Positions 1-59,860 of a DNA stretch of 64,000 bases are shown piece after piece. Made by a program: the position numbers and the translations under genes. Origin of the DNA: Amorphochlora amoebiformis (taxonomy: Eukaryota > Cercozoa > Chlorarachniophyceae); the NCBI GenBank assembly GCA_054601695.1, contig BAAHQB010000112.1, forward strand, positions 248,001 to 312,000, given 5' to 3'. The notes under the pieces are model-generated. The model was not told where the DNA came from, did no database searches, and saw nothing but the letters and a program-made list of their open reading frames with translations. The stretch's first letter is position 1. Every line of letters begins with the position of its first letter.

Positions 1-69
1 CCGTTTTTCTCAGGTAAAAAAAGAGATAAAGAAAAACTTTTTTTTTTGTTTTTTTTTGGTTTATTTTAG

Positions 70-7973
<7,904 letters not shown>

Positions 7974-8639
7974 GCATTTTCTAGATGGCCACATTTAGGC
8001 ATATTCTAAATGCTCACTACATCTAGCTAGAGATCATCCGAGCCACATCGAACGATATTCTAGATGGGACGTGTCATCCGCATGATGGCGCTGAATATGT
8101 CGAAACGAGAATTTAATGACGTATTGATGAGATTTCAATCGACACAAATGGCACATCGGATATATGATCGTCTCGTAACTTTAGTACACTGATAAATTGT
8201 CACCACTAGGGTACTAAGTAGAATTACTAGGTATCACTGAGTTGCGTAATAAATGTGGTTTGAAGTATAGGCATTCATGAATATTGTTGAATACACTAGG
8301 AGTGAGGTCGTTGTACAGTGCTATTGTTTAACTAGATATAGTAGATATATTTTAGTATTGACGATTTGCATACTAGAACCATAGTACTTCCAACACTCCA
8401 TTCTCTCAATACCCTTTTCTAGTATATGATTGGATATCAACTAATTATAGTGGCTAAATTTTCAAATTAAACCAATGAATGATTAATCAAGCTGTTAACT
8501 TCATAATGCCAATCATACAGAACATGTAACAGAAGCTTAAGATTTGACTACATATACGTTGAATCAGCATCATGCATACCTATATCTAGTATATGTTCAT
8601 AACTGAATTGACTAAAGTTAGTGTATTCAGCCCGTAGAT
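7974..8639. other. Intergenic, convergent 3' ends
   Basis: No coding exon was seen. Right after the TGT stop the last exon bases TTCTAGATGGCCACATTTAG are repeated at 7979-7998, with weaker copies after that. The rest is moderately AT-rich unique sequence holding the 3' flanks of both convergent genes. Confidence 0.6.
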
Positions 8640-8917
8640 CTAGTTGTAAGGCTTCTGAACACACAAGATCCTGTACTTATACTCATATACTAGATCTAAG
8701 TCAGTCTCTCCCAGATTCAAAAACCTCCTCGATTCTTCCCAAAATTCTTCCTGAGTTTCCTGGAAAGATCCCGGATTTTTCTCATCTTCCTTGAGGAGGT
8801 TTGAGAGGTAAGGAAGGGCGCCCAGGATGAACGTCTTCTTGTGTCCAATGGGGCCGATGTTTAAAGGAAGAATGCCAACCTGAGATGTATATTATCCATG
8901 GCATATTTGTAATATAC

Positions 8918-8957
<40 letters not shown>

Positions 8958-8982
8958 GTATATGTATGTATATCCATGTAAC

Positions 8983-9069
<87 letters not shown>

Positions 9070-9104
9070 AAAAAACAAACACATATTTATACATACACAC
9101 ACAC

Positions 9105-9138
<34 letters not shown>

Positions 9139-9296
9139 GTATATTATAATATGTATATAATAGTATGCACCTGATTATGCCCCTTGCTCTCGCGGAACCC
9201 TGCAGCCCGCAACATGCTGTCCGCCTTTCCATTTCCCTATATTTAAATATTTTAATATAGATTTTTATGTATGATACATACACACACACAAAATAC

Positions 9297-9329
<33 letters not shown>

Positions 9330-9418
9330 ATATATATATATATATATCTGAATATTGTTTTGAAAATATATATGTGTATTTATGTATATATAAGGTTATA
9401 CTCTATTATAATATATAT

Positions 9419-9484
<66 letters not shown>

Positions 9485-10173
9485 TATGTCTGTGTATATA
9501 ACTATATATAAAATAATTCTATGCGTAACAAATAAATATGATATATGAGTTCAGACACATACATACATGCACATATATTATACAATATAAACGCGTACAT
9601 ACATATACATATTCCCACAGATATTCACACAGGCACACAGATACATGTGAACACAACCTTTTAATACCCTAGGTTAGCGTACGATTTAGGTCAGAACTAA
9701 GTGTTAGGGTTAGGGTTAGGATTGGGTTAGGGTTAGGGTTAGGGTTAGGGTTAGGATTGGGCTAGGGTTGTGTAGGATTGGGCTAGGGTTAGGGTTAGGG
9801 TTCGAGTTAGGGTTAGAGTTAGTTTTTCTTGTGTGTTCGATTACCAGCGAAGTTCCATCCACCGGCACAGGCGGGATCTCTTCTAGACCGTTAATCTTAG
9901 CGATGCATCTTCCTGTGATATCTGCAGCTGGGGTGCTATCCCAGACCGCTGCCACGAGATATCCACCGGGCTTCAAGATCTGTAAGGGCATTTATGTACG
10001 GGTATAAGTAGCGGCTGGAGGATAGCTACTAGATTGTCTCGGGCCCCAGACGAGTTTCGGAATCCAAAGAGAGTTTGTGTTTTTTGTGTTTTTTTTCGTG
10101 TGTTAAGGTATATGTATATATATATATATATGCGTGTGTTCATATGTGCGTGTGTTCATATGTGCGTGTGTTC

Positions 10174-10206
<33 letters not shown>

Positions 10207-10219
10207 TATATATATATAT

Positions 10220-10267
<48 letters not shown>

Positions 10268-10320
10268 AATATCAAAGTGCACTGTAATATGTGTATATAT
10301 ACACACACACATACATACAT

Positions 10321-10384
<64 letters not shown>

Positions 10385-10480
10385 ATTTATATAAAAATAT
10401 ATATATGTATATAAGTATATATATAAATAAATATCAAAATGTTCTGTAATATACATATATATATGTACATATATATATAT

Positions 10481-10514
<34 letters not shown>

Positions 10515-10682
10515 ATATATATATATATATATATATATACATATGTACACACACACACATGTATATATATATATGTATATATATGTATAATATATAAATA
10601 TATATATAATTATTATTACTATTTTGTTATTTGCATTTGTTTAGACCATCGGCATGCGTATACCACCTCACATGTAATTTAA

Positions 10683-10717
<35 letters not shown>

Positions 10718-11042
10718 ACGTATATAGATACATATCTTTCTGTATATATTATAGAAACACATACTCATGCAAACATCATATGCACAATTAATCATAAACC
10801 TTGTAAATATCTCCAATACCGTCTGGCGCCAGAAATAGACCGAGAGAACACGTGACGAGGTCGAGGGAATTTTTGCGAATCGAAGCGTCCTCCTGGAGCT
10901 TTAATATATCGATCTTTCGTATCGCGACGGACTTCGCCTAAAGGGTGAATATGTATTTTATGCAAGCATATACATAAAATAATTTATATATATATATATA
11001 TATATTGACAATATATATACATATATATATGTATATATATAT

Positions 11043-11084
<42 letters not shown>

Positions 11085-11117
11085 TAACACACACACACAC
11101 ATATGTATATATACATA

Positions 11118-11173
<56 letters not shown>

Positions 11174-11178
11174 CATAC

Positions 11179-11268
<90 letters not shown>

Positions 11269-11295
11269 GTGTGTAGTCATATTCGATATATTTAG

Positions 11296-11333
<38 letters not shown>

Positions 11334-11896
11334 TATATATATATTGTATTATGTGGTCAAACGTACACAAACACACACATACATACACTTACAAACACAT
11401 AAATACGATTCCTAACCCTCTCGGAACTCAGTCTCTCCTCCACCCGTCTCCTCGCCTGCTCAAGCATTTTATCCTCAAGGTCACTCATCGTCACCATAGC
11501 CATCGGAAACTGTTCAGCAAGCATCGTTCCCGGCTCGCCCGGACCAGACGCGAGGTCAAGAACGTTGGATGGGCCCTCGGAATCGCGATAGATGTCGACG
11601 ACTGTCGCGACGAGGTCAGACCATATGGGTCCGAAAGACGCCATTGCAGTGTCGTAGATTTCCGGAAGGATCTTGAAGATATCGTCTGCCTCTGACGGAC
11701 CTTCGGGCGAAGACCTGGGATCCGACCTTCCTTTCCCTGCCGCATAAGAGCGGATCCTCATCGACCAGAAAGTCGCTGAGGCTGATACTGCCGAAACTCG
11801 GGTCGAGATCGACAGATGGGCGAAGCATCTGCGGGCTGGTCCGGCAGAAACGCGGGCGACGGTTGAAAGTTGCAAGAGAACCTTTATCAAAGTCAT
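8640..11896 (-). CDS. Class I SAM-dependent methyltransferase, 5 exons, 352 aa, probably organelle-targeted
   Basis: Exons in transcript order: 11896-11417, 10937-10800, 9979-9845, 9236-9171, 8879-8640. Every junction is phase 0 with AG/GT borders, and the frame ends in TAG. Residues 112-123 ([13 protein letters not shown] region) are the glycine-rich SAM motif [17 protein letters not shown] (exon 2) and [17 protein letters not shown] (exons 2/3) are motifs II and III of UbiE-like enzymes; MLRAAGF in exon 4 is the usual late element. The first 58 residues lack Asp and Glu and are rich in Ser, Ala and Arg, as in mitochondrial or plastid presequences, which supports this start. The substrate is unknown. 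Introns hold (TA)n, and intron 3 holds telomere-type repeats. Intron 1 starts GTTAGG, itself one telomeric unit. Confidence 0.87.
9699..9830 (-). repeat. Telomere-type array in methyltransferase intron 3
   Basis: TTAGGG-type repeats on the + strand, which is CCCTAA in the transcript. They begin within about 15-30 bases of the donor of exon 9979-9845. Variants such as TAGGATTGGGC are interspersed. Confidence 0.9.
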
Positions 11897-12469
11897 TATT
11901 GCTTGGCCGGATGTAAGATCGAATGGAATATGGGTGTAAGACTACAATGAAGAGTTTTCTGTAAATTTCGGTAAATGCGAAAGTGTGCGACCGCAAGTTC
12001 GGCTAGTCCGGGGGATCCCCCCGGGATTAAGATATCGCACTCCCCGGGGATCCCGTTTTTCCTGACGCCTGCAAAAAGTGATGCACACATGTAGATGGCC
12101 GTCATCGGCGCCGTAACATTATAGCTTTAACCGGATATTTATAAAATTATCAACTTTGAACCACGCAATGTGATAGGTTCTAGAAATTATACCTGCATAT
12201 CTAGTTTTTCTATGTGATGGTCTAGTTCTAACTTCTAACAAACTGAAAACATGTACATATTGGAATTACCAGTCACGATATCTTTGTATATCTAGTATAT
12301 ACTACTAGTGTAACATAATCCGATTTATACGTAATATTACATGTATAATCTAGATAATTAATAAGTATGATCTATAGTCTGGATAGTACGGTATAAATAA
12401 TCATGTGTATATATTGTATTTGCAACAACAGTTTTACTATATCTAGCTATGTATTTATATAATATAACG

Positions 12470-12503
<34 letters not shown>

Positions 12504-12506
12504 TCG

Positions 12507-12548
<42 letters not shown>

Positions 12549-12737
12549 TCGTATATCATATACGACCGTGTAACTATAACTAATAACAATAATAATTTAA
12601 AACTAAGTTTATAACGTATACTATAATTATACTTCCTAGTATCAACATTCGTACATGTACAAACACATAAAACACTATTGAATCCATCATCCCATCAACC
12701 GAATAATAATTAATTCAACTCAACTATCGACAACCAT
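11897..12737. other. Intergenic: upstream of the methyltransferase, downstream of ZMYND12
   Basis: No supported gene. Bases 11990-12060 are GC-rich with GGGGATCCCCCCGGG palindromes. A CCGGATATTTATA stretch lies at 12130-12142, about 235 bases upstream of the methyltransferase ATG. A near-duplicate of GTATATATACATATATCGTA with (TA)n occurs at 12487-12510 and 12532-12555. Confidence 0.5.
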
Positions 12738-13314
12738 CTACATAGCCCTCTGTTCCTCTATCTTTTCCTTCAACATCACAACCCTCGGATTCTTGGCACC
12801 TAGCTTGGTTTCAAGCACCCCCAGAGCATCCTCAAGTAACTTCCCTCCCTCCGTACCCTTCTCATTCACAATCTTCATGAGCCCAAGCACGTGTGCAGCC
12901 TTTGCGGGTTGGGAGTTAGGATTAGGGTTAGCGCTAGCGATAGAGCGGTAACGGGTTACGATGGTGTATTTGCGGCTTTCGATGCTAGGATTGGGGATTA
13001 GATGGCTAGTTGGGTGGAGATCGTCAATTTCAGATTTGAATTAGGGCCATTGGTGTTCAGAAGAGGATTGGCGGGAGGATTAGGAATATTTTAGAATTAG
13101 GGTTAAGGTTAAGTTTAAGGTTTGAGTCTTTAGGGTTAGAGTTAGGGTTAGGGTTACCTCCGCTACACCTACAGAGTCCACACCAAGGTGTTTTATCCTT
13201 GCAACAAATATACTTTGAATAATTTCCTCCGCTTCGCACTTACCCGCCTATTGTTTTAAGTGTGTTATATTATACATCTTGTTTAGATATATGTGTGTGA
13301 TATATGAAATATTA

Positions 13315-13363
<49 letters not shown>

Positions 13364-13713
13364 TATATATAATATCGTAAACATACAGGAAATACTATAC
13401 ACGTAAACCCAATAAGACTTTTAAAAAAAAAATAGAAGTACACACCTCACTCAAGTTTTCAATCTCCGCTGGATCCTCCTCAATTAAAAACTTAAGCCAT
13501 ATGTCTAAAATCCTGGAATAAAACGCTAGAGCCGGGCCGCTTTTATCCATAGTAAAAAATGTTTTCGCCATGTGATAGTAAGCCGATGCCGTAATAATAT
13601 GCTCGGGACCATGTTCCAAGGAACAGTAATATACGTCCTTAGCGAACTCTTTTTGCGCTGACATGAGTCGGCCCTATGCGTATGTATATGTATGTATATG
13701 TATGTACATGCAC

Positions 13714-13777
<64 letters not shown>

Positions 13778-13856
13778 CATAAATACATACATATGTTTCT
13801 CTAAATTATATATCTAAATAATATATTTACACATATGTATATATATATATATATAT

Positions 13857-13891
<35 letters not shown>

Positions 13892-14312
13892 TATATACCA
13901 TACACATAACATACACATCCACACTCACCAACCTGCGAAGCATGCAACTTCCCAAAATTCCGATAAAGCTGAGACTTCAGCTTACTCGAGCAAAGAGGGT
14001 TCTTAAGAGTCGTCCAATTAGCAAACCGCAAATAGCGACTGGCCATCTCATGACGGTTCAGCCCCATATTAGCCTCAGCGAGGAGGAGGTACGCCTCTAG
14101 GTTCCGGATGCTTTTCTCACCGTGGAGCTTTTTGGAGTAAAAGAGGGCTTGGAGACCTGCGGGGACTGCCAGGTCGAAGGAGGAAGCGATGAGATGCTTG
14201 CGGGCTTCGCTTTTGGCGATTTTGAGAATGGCGCGGATTTTGGTTCGTCGGACCTGGTTGGAATGTTTTTGGTGGTTGTGTGGATTCGAGTTGCGCATAC
14301 AAATGCATTTGT

Positions 14313-14386
<74 letters not shown>

Positions 14387-14419
14387 CATACATATGTGAT
14401 ATTCCACCTTTAATAATTC

Positions 14420-14454
<35 letters not shown>

Positions 14455-14781
14455 CGCACCAACCTCAGCTGTCTTCTCTCTCTCCTCCTCCGACGGAAAC
14501 ATAGCCTTCGTTTCATTTAGCGATACGATTATCTTACATATCCTATGATGAATACCAATCCAGTCTAATTCCCTCTCTTCAGGTCCTTTGTAGTACACCT
14601 AAGGTCGGATTATGACTAGCTTCAGCTAGGCACAGAAATATCAAGGTAAGATTGGGCCCGATGGGGTTGGAACTAGGGCTACCAGGCGGCATTCCGGGCA
14701 GATGATTCGAGCGGGCTCGCCAGAGAGAGCGCAGTTGAAAACCTGGCCCTTCGGAACGGCCAGGGGGTTTATAGTGACCAT
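12738..14781 (-). CDS. ZMYND12: ZMYND12-like axonemal protein, 5 exons, 314 aa
   Basis: Exons: 14781-14683, 14598-14464, 14253-13933, 13673-13446, 12899-12738, all phase 0 with AG/GT borders, ending in TAG. The start NPLAVPKG, then ICPEC, ELDWIGIHHRIC, PSEEERE, AVPAGLQAL, AYLLLAEANMGL, LKSQLYRNFGKL and AYYHMAKTFF follow the ZMYND12 family in order: an N-terminal MYND finger, then TPR-like helices. ZMYND12 (TAX-1 in trypanosomes) is a ciliary axoneme protein linked to inner-arm dynein, so the host should make flagella. The finger is degenerate: Cys17, Cys28, Cys31, His50 and Cys54 remain, but the family's second Cys is Ser20 and the YYC Cys is Lys37, so it may not hold two zincs. Intron 4 contains telomere-type repeats near the acceptor. 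Divergent from the EF-hand gene. Confidence 0.92.
12915..13162 (-). repeat. Degenerate telomere-type array in ZMYND12 intron 4
   Basis: TTAGGG variants on the + strand (CCCTAA in the transcript) at 12915-12950, 13098-13115 and 13133-13157, with unique sequence between. The transcript reads CCTAATCCTAACTCCCAACC shortly before the acceptor of the last exon, supplying CTAAC branch-like sites and pyrimidines. Confidence 0.8.
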
Positions 14782-15291
14782 TTCTTTTTCTTTCTTTTTG
14801 GTCGACTGGATACGGAATGCATTTTCTTATGTATATGTGTGTAAAATATGTGTGTATCTGTATGCATTGCCTGCTGCATCGCAAGCCTCTCCGTCGCTTG
14901 ACGCCGACTCGTCAGTTTCCGCTTGCAGTTTCCGCTCTGGTCGTGACTCGTGAGATATCCGGATATCAAAGTGGCGATATCCATATATCAGATTATCGAT
15001 ATAGTTACATATTAGGGGTACACGTGTTATATTTTCCTCTTATCAATATGTGAATATCAAAAGATTGATATCCGTTAGCCTCACACTCGACACGTGCCGC
15101 ACTCTGTGGCGTGACGGCGCGAGAAGGCGAAGCTGGCTTTCTGCAGGAACGGGATTGGAGAGAACGTATATTATCATCAAACATCCTCGAAATTTGTTCA
15201 TTCATTTTCTACCGCCAACCAATCATCTGATTTGGTATTTGTACGTATCAGGCAAGCTTTGAAATTGCGATTTTGAAGCTTAGACAAAGCC
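14782..15291. promoter_or_regulatory. Divergent promoter region between ZMYND12 and the EF-hand gene
   Basis: 510 bases separate the two ATGs, which point away from each other. The region is more mixed in composition than the introns and has no (TA)n run. It holds several GATATC-type sites: ATATCCGGATATCAAAG (14954-14970), GATATCCATATATC (14977-14990), GATTATCGATATAG, and TGATATCCGTTAG near 15066. GCGTGACGGCGCGAG lies at 15109-15123. A shared bidirectional promoter is inferred from position only. Confidence 0.5.
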
Positions 15292-38574
<23,283 letters not shown>

Positions 38575-39558
38575 ACAAAAGGACTTAGTTACATTAGGAA
38601 GTTACATTACTGAAGTTTTCAATGAATCTGATAATTTATTGTACACAAAAGCATCCATACGTTGTAACAATATCAACGATTATCGACCAAAGTTGCATCC
38701 ACCTACGTGTAATATACACTAGATAAACTTGTATTTACTGTAGTATACCCATACAACTGTAACATACACTGCTTACGAGTATATCTGCGCGGTATACACA
38801 TTGCCTAACTAAATCAATCTTACGTACTCTAGGTACTATACGTATACGATGTATACGTCTACGTATGCCATGACTGTTTCTGTGACGTCTCAACTCTAGT
38901 GCGCATAAGTATACGTAACAATGTTACGTATCACCATGATCATGCAAAACAAAATCGCGTACATTATCAGTACGTACGTATATACGTGTCGACTCACACA
39001 GCATACGTATCGATCGTAGCACGTACGTACGTATATAGAACATACGTGTCGAATCATACGTGTCGAATCATACGTATCGATGATCGTACCACGTACGTAC
39101 GTACTAAAGCCGTTCATACTGCGTGACATAACCTATTTAACTATGATTTGGCTATACTGACATCATTTCACAAGACTGTGCATTCGTGTGTGTTTTGAAA
39201 TCATTTCACAAGACTGGATTTGTATTTGCTTTGCATATACACACACATGTAATGTAAAACTAGACAATCTAGACTAGCTAGTAGCTAGACAACGGTCATT
39301 CTTGATATCATATGGAGCATAATGAGCTTAGTACAACAATAGTTTTAGACAATTTAGTGTGGAAAATAGAAGTTGATCTAGTTGATGATTACTAAAGGAA
39401 TTCAAACATATCATTACCATTTCAGAGCTATCTAGAGTACTAAATTCTAGAAATTAACCCAAACCCTAACCCTCCTAACCCTAACACTATAGTAATTTGA
39501 ATGTAACGCTAGTATTAATAGTATATTATTATTAGTATTACAATATCATAGTATATGC

Positions 39559-39609
<51 letters not shown>

Positions 39610-39782
39610 GTATATGGAATAGATAACTAGATAAATACGCCAAGTAATATCGAAATCTGCCAACCTTTGCTAAATGAAACATGTAATACTGATCGGCAGG
39701 GGTTCGGAAATTCTCCTTAATCTTGCAAGACCAAATTTGTGTCCTGCAGACAGAGAATATGTTGTATATGTAGACTACCTAG
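38575..39782. other. Intergenic, convergent 3' ends; ACGTACGT-rich patch
   Basis: No gene was seen. Bases 38830-39110 are rich in CGTACGTATA, ATCGATCGTA and ACGTACGTAC palindromes, with open frames on both strands that I do not believe. A small CCCTAA run lies at 39461-39487 and (TA)n at 39560-39607. Confidence 0.55.
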
Positions 39783-47907
<8,125 letters not shown>

Positions 47908-48381
47908 TCACATCGTCGTGTACGGCCTGTCCGATCCAAGGAGACGGTCGTCCTCATACTGAGAGTTATAGTCCGATACCTCATCGTCTTCGTCGGGGTC
48001 TATGCGCTTCCAAAGCTCCTCGTCCACCAGCTTGCAATTCTGAATCTCGTCGAGGTACTTACACGGACAGCAGCAGTAGTATATAATACAGGGCAGATAT
48101 TTGGCCTCCGAGCAGCAAATAATCTTGGAGCAGTAGCACGGGTCCCCGCAGGATTCCCAGCATTTGGCGAACCCGTTGCAAACCCAGGCCCACATGGAGA
48201 AGGGAAGGCTTAACGGCAGGCATATGATGGAGCACAAGCAGAGACAGCAGTTCAAATTCGCGCTAGCAGACGTCTCCCTTAGCTTTCCACCCCTCAGAGC
48301 CCCAATGGGCTCTGTAGCCTCCAGGTCGTCATAATATTGGAGCTCAACCTCCCCCACCAAAGCGCCGCCCGTCGCGCTCAT
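47908..48381 (-). CDS. Intronless Cys-rich, probably membrane-associated protein, 157 aa
   Basis: One uninterrupted frame from ATG at 48381 to TGA. It has normal amino-acid mix and GC-rich codons, unlike the surrounding TA repeats. All 18 cysteines fall between residues 45 and 116, in pairs and triplets (NCCLCLCSIIC, CYCSKIICC, YYCCCPCKY). A hydrophobic stretch (about 47-68) is broken by prolines. The tail (about 117-157) is acidic, with DPDEDDE. The layout (Cys-rich hydrophobic core, acidic tail) recalls PLAC8-like or palmitoylated membrane proteins, but no family motif is certain. It is the only single-exon gene in the window. Function unknown. Confidence 0.65.
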   Translation of the reverse strand: MSATGGALVGEVELQYYDDLEATEPIGALRGGKLRETSASANLNCCLCLCSIICLPLSLPFSMWAWVCNGFAKCWESCGDPCYCSKIICCSEAKYLPCIIYYCCCPCKYLDEIQNCKLVDEELWKRIDPDEDDEVSDYNSQYEDDRLLGSDRPYTTM

Positions 48382-50066
<1,685 letters not shown>

Positions 50067-50356
50067 TTAACTGTCATCAACAGCCTCGTATACGAAAGAC
50101 ATCAAGTTGGCGTTCCCATGAATTTTTAGGCTAATTTTGCCTAAATGCCAGCTGGACTGCGCGACAATATCTCGATCCTGTGTACTCAGTGATTGCTCAC
50201 CAGTCTCCACCGTGTTCGCCTTTGCTGTTGTCAAACTTCGACATTAGACGCTCGTGGTACCACGGCTGGACGTTGTACTTGTCCGGTATCTCTGAGTCCG
50301 GAACGTAGCGGATGTAGTGCTTCCAATATGATGGGTCCTATGTTTTTTGTGGGATG

Positions 50357-50394
<38 letters not shown>

Positions 50395-50492
50395 TGTATA
50401 CATTCATATACGTATATTTATATTATATTATACTATATTATGCTATATTGTATTATATAATATTATACTATATACGTATATATATATATATA

Positions 50493-50544
<52 letters not shown>

Positions 50545-50625
50545 ATTGTATTTTGTAATATATATATATATATATAATATATATATACATGTATGTGATA
50601 TATATAGTATTTATATTATATATTC

Positions 50626-50700
<75 letters not shown>

Positions 50701-50774
50701 CTATCCCCACCTCTCTAATAATGAGCGGCTCACAATCTTCTACATTCATGTATGTACATATATACATATATACA

Positions 50775-50869
<95 letters not shown>

Positions 50870-50876
50870 AATATAT

Positions 50877-50920
<44 letters not shown>

Positions 50921-51398
50921 TAGTATGTATATACACATATATACTACTTTCATATATACATGCTATCGCAGTCTCTTCTTTACTGAAAGTGCGAATTCTT
51001 GTTTTGTAGTATGTAGGCTACATACATACATACATACATACATACATACATACATACATACATACATACACACATACATACATACATACATACATACATT
51101 CATACATACATACACACATACATACATACATACATACACATACATACATACATACATACATACATTCATTCATACACATCAATGGAAAAATTTACAACTA
51201 TTCCTACCTCTCTGACGATGTGTGGGAGAGGCTCGCAAGCTTCTGAGTCGAATGATAAGAAGGAAGGATTTTCGCTACAGCTCTTTCTCTGCTCTCTAAT
51301 GCTCGCTAAGTCAATAACATCCCACCTGATCAATGTATGTGATATATTGAATGAGTGTGTATGTGTAATATTTCGACATATGTAGATGTATACATCTG

Positions 51399-51466
<68 letters not shown>

Positions 51467-51616
51467 TTACATATATATATGTATATATATATTTATATAT
51501 GTATACACGCTTGTATACATATACATTACAGATATGTGTAATATGAATATAACTACCGGTTATCCCATTTCCCACTGTGTTCACGTGCGGATCGCCCTGA
51601 CCGCGAGAACCATCTA

Positions 51617-51665
<49 letters not shown>

Positions 51666-51694
51666 GTATACATACATATTTTATGCATACATAC

Positions 51695-51733
<39 letters not shown>

Positions 51734-51966
51734 TACATATACATATACATATATATATATATATACTTATATATCATAGTATACATTATCACGCATCATG
51801 TATAATCATACACACATACATCATACACTCACACACACACACACACACACTAACACATTCAATCTAGATGAACACACACATACGATAAAGTAACATCTCC
51901 TTACTTCCATAACACACGCGCTGTCGTCAGGAAAGAATGCATATGCCAACCCCCAGGCCCCGCCAT
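50067..51966 (-). CDS. Unrecognised small protein, 5 exons, 132 aa
   Basis: Exons: 51966-51905, 51613-51576, 51305-51208, 50337-50201, 50130-50067, with AG/GT borders and phases 2, 1, 0, 2 joining to TAA. It starts [20 protein letters not shown], with a Trp/Arg-rich basic stretch to about residue 40. The best segment is exon 4, [20 protein letters not shown] and on to EHGGD, which is dense in Trp, Tyr, His and Lys and clearly protein-like. The short basic N-terminus lacking acids would suit a mitochondrial protein, but I do not recognise the family. Exon 2 (38 bases) is the weakest. Exon 3 was placed in the frame reading EPLPHIVRE because only that frame joins exon 4. Confidence 0.55.
50700..50752 (-). 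repeat. Echo of exon 51305-51208, 3' end plus donor
   Basis: On the minus strand, TAGAAGATTGTGAGCCGCTC...GAGAGGTGGGGATAG resembles the exon end CAGAAGCTTGCGAGCCTCTC...GAGAGGTAGGAATAG. It lies in the following intron between (TA)n runs. Confidence 0.8.
51020..51178. repeat. (CATA)n microsatellite
   Basis: About 155 bases of ATAC tetramers with a few CACA and CATT interruptions, in an intron of the 132-aa gene. Confidence 0.95.
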
Positions 51967-52711
51967 CTTAGTATCCAGTAGACCTAAAAATAACAATCAT
52001 GCTAATATACGGTACGCTAGCTGCGTACGGATTAGCTACGGTGCGGTCGATAGCCTAACATGTTCCCGTTAATTACGGCGCTCTAACGTAGCCAAAGCGA
52101 TAACCGTTACTCTAGAATTGGTTATGCGGCTGGTAATAATGGTTATGTTAGGTTTAGCTGCGGTGCGCTAATTAGCGCAGTAACCCGTAGCTCTAACAAC
52201 AGTAACTAAGTACTTTCGCAGCCCTGACGATAACCGTTACGCTAGGGTTAGTTGTGCTGCTGATGGCGACTATATGGTAGGATTAGCTAAGGCACTCTAG
52301 TAGCGCGTAGCAATAACGGTCATGTTCAGGTTAGTGCAATATTCCAAAGCCCTAACGATAACGGTTATGTTTGGAGTTCGGCTAATGGTTCCGTTGGGTC
52401 TAGCTGCGATGCGCTGACGGCACGCAGCTAAAAGTGTTAGCGTTCGGTTTCAGGTTAGTTTCATAACTACAATTATAACCTAATAACTAGAATTCTAACC
52501 TTAATAACTACAATTCTAACGTTAATAACCACAATTTTAACCTTAACTACAATTCTAACATGAATAACTACAATTCTAACCTTAACAACTACAATTCTTC
52601 CGTTGATACCTACAATTCTAACCTTAATAGCTACAATTCTAACGTTCGGTTTCAGGTTAGTTTCATAACTCCTTCCAGTCATTCTCCTTATATCTTTCCT
52701 CTCTATCTCTC
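51967..52711. repeat. Degenerate CCGTTA/GGTTAG repeats and an AACTACAATTCTAACCTTAAT array
   Basis: Bases 52010-52440 hold scattered AACGATAACCGTTAC, GGTTAGCTGCGGTGCG and CGCTCTAACG-like units, a very worn relative of the telomere repeats. Bases 52465-52640 hold about nine units of AACTACAATTCTAACCTTAAT. This array lies between two exact copies of GTTCGGTTTCAGGTTAGTTT plus CATAACT, at 52441-52467 and 52643-52669. No gene was seen. Confidence 0.75.
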
Positions 52712-59536
<6,825 letters not shown>

Positions 59537-59860
59537 TTCTGGGCCCCAAGCCTGTCCGGTGACCTCAGCTGTACCCGAGAAATTGTATTTTCGGGATCCA
59601 GGGAAGATCGTTTATGATATCTTACAGGTGTTATTCAATATATTTTAAAATGTAATATACTGGGCGAGAACAAGATGTCACTCAGATATGTCACTTTTTA
59701 TTAACTGGCGTCACTCGGATATGTCACGAATTGTCACTCACACCCGTCACATGTTACTCCCATGGTGGTGGTGGTCGGTCAAAGGGGGTTCCTTCTGGTC
59801 GCGATATGGGCGAACATGGCCTTTCCACTGCCTTGTAATCTATTGATATTTAGGGAATAT
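59537..59860 (-). promoter_or_regulatory. Upstream region of the GT17 gene with clustered TGTCAC boxes
   Basis: Bases 59670-59756 hold six or more TGTCAC/CGTCAC hexamers, including two copies of TCACTCRGATATGTCAC (59678-59692 and 59711-59725). They sit 130-220 bases upstream of the ATG. Spacing and repetition suggest factor binding sites; no factor can be named. Confidence 0.4.

Noticed and set aside
11896-12105. Open frame upstream of the methyltransferase exon 1
   Set aside because: Different phase from exon 1, no family features, and the chosen ATG gives a good presequence.
14122-14520. Plus-strand frames across ZMYND12
   Set aside because: They are antisense shadows of the minus-strand exon 14253-13933, which has clear homology.
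38896-39129. Overlapping open frames on both strands
   Set aside because: They fall in an ACGTACGT-rich palindromic patch, so they mirror each other; no splice or homology support.
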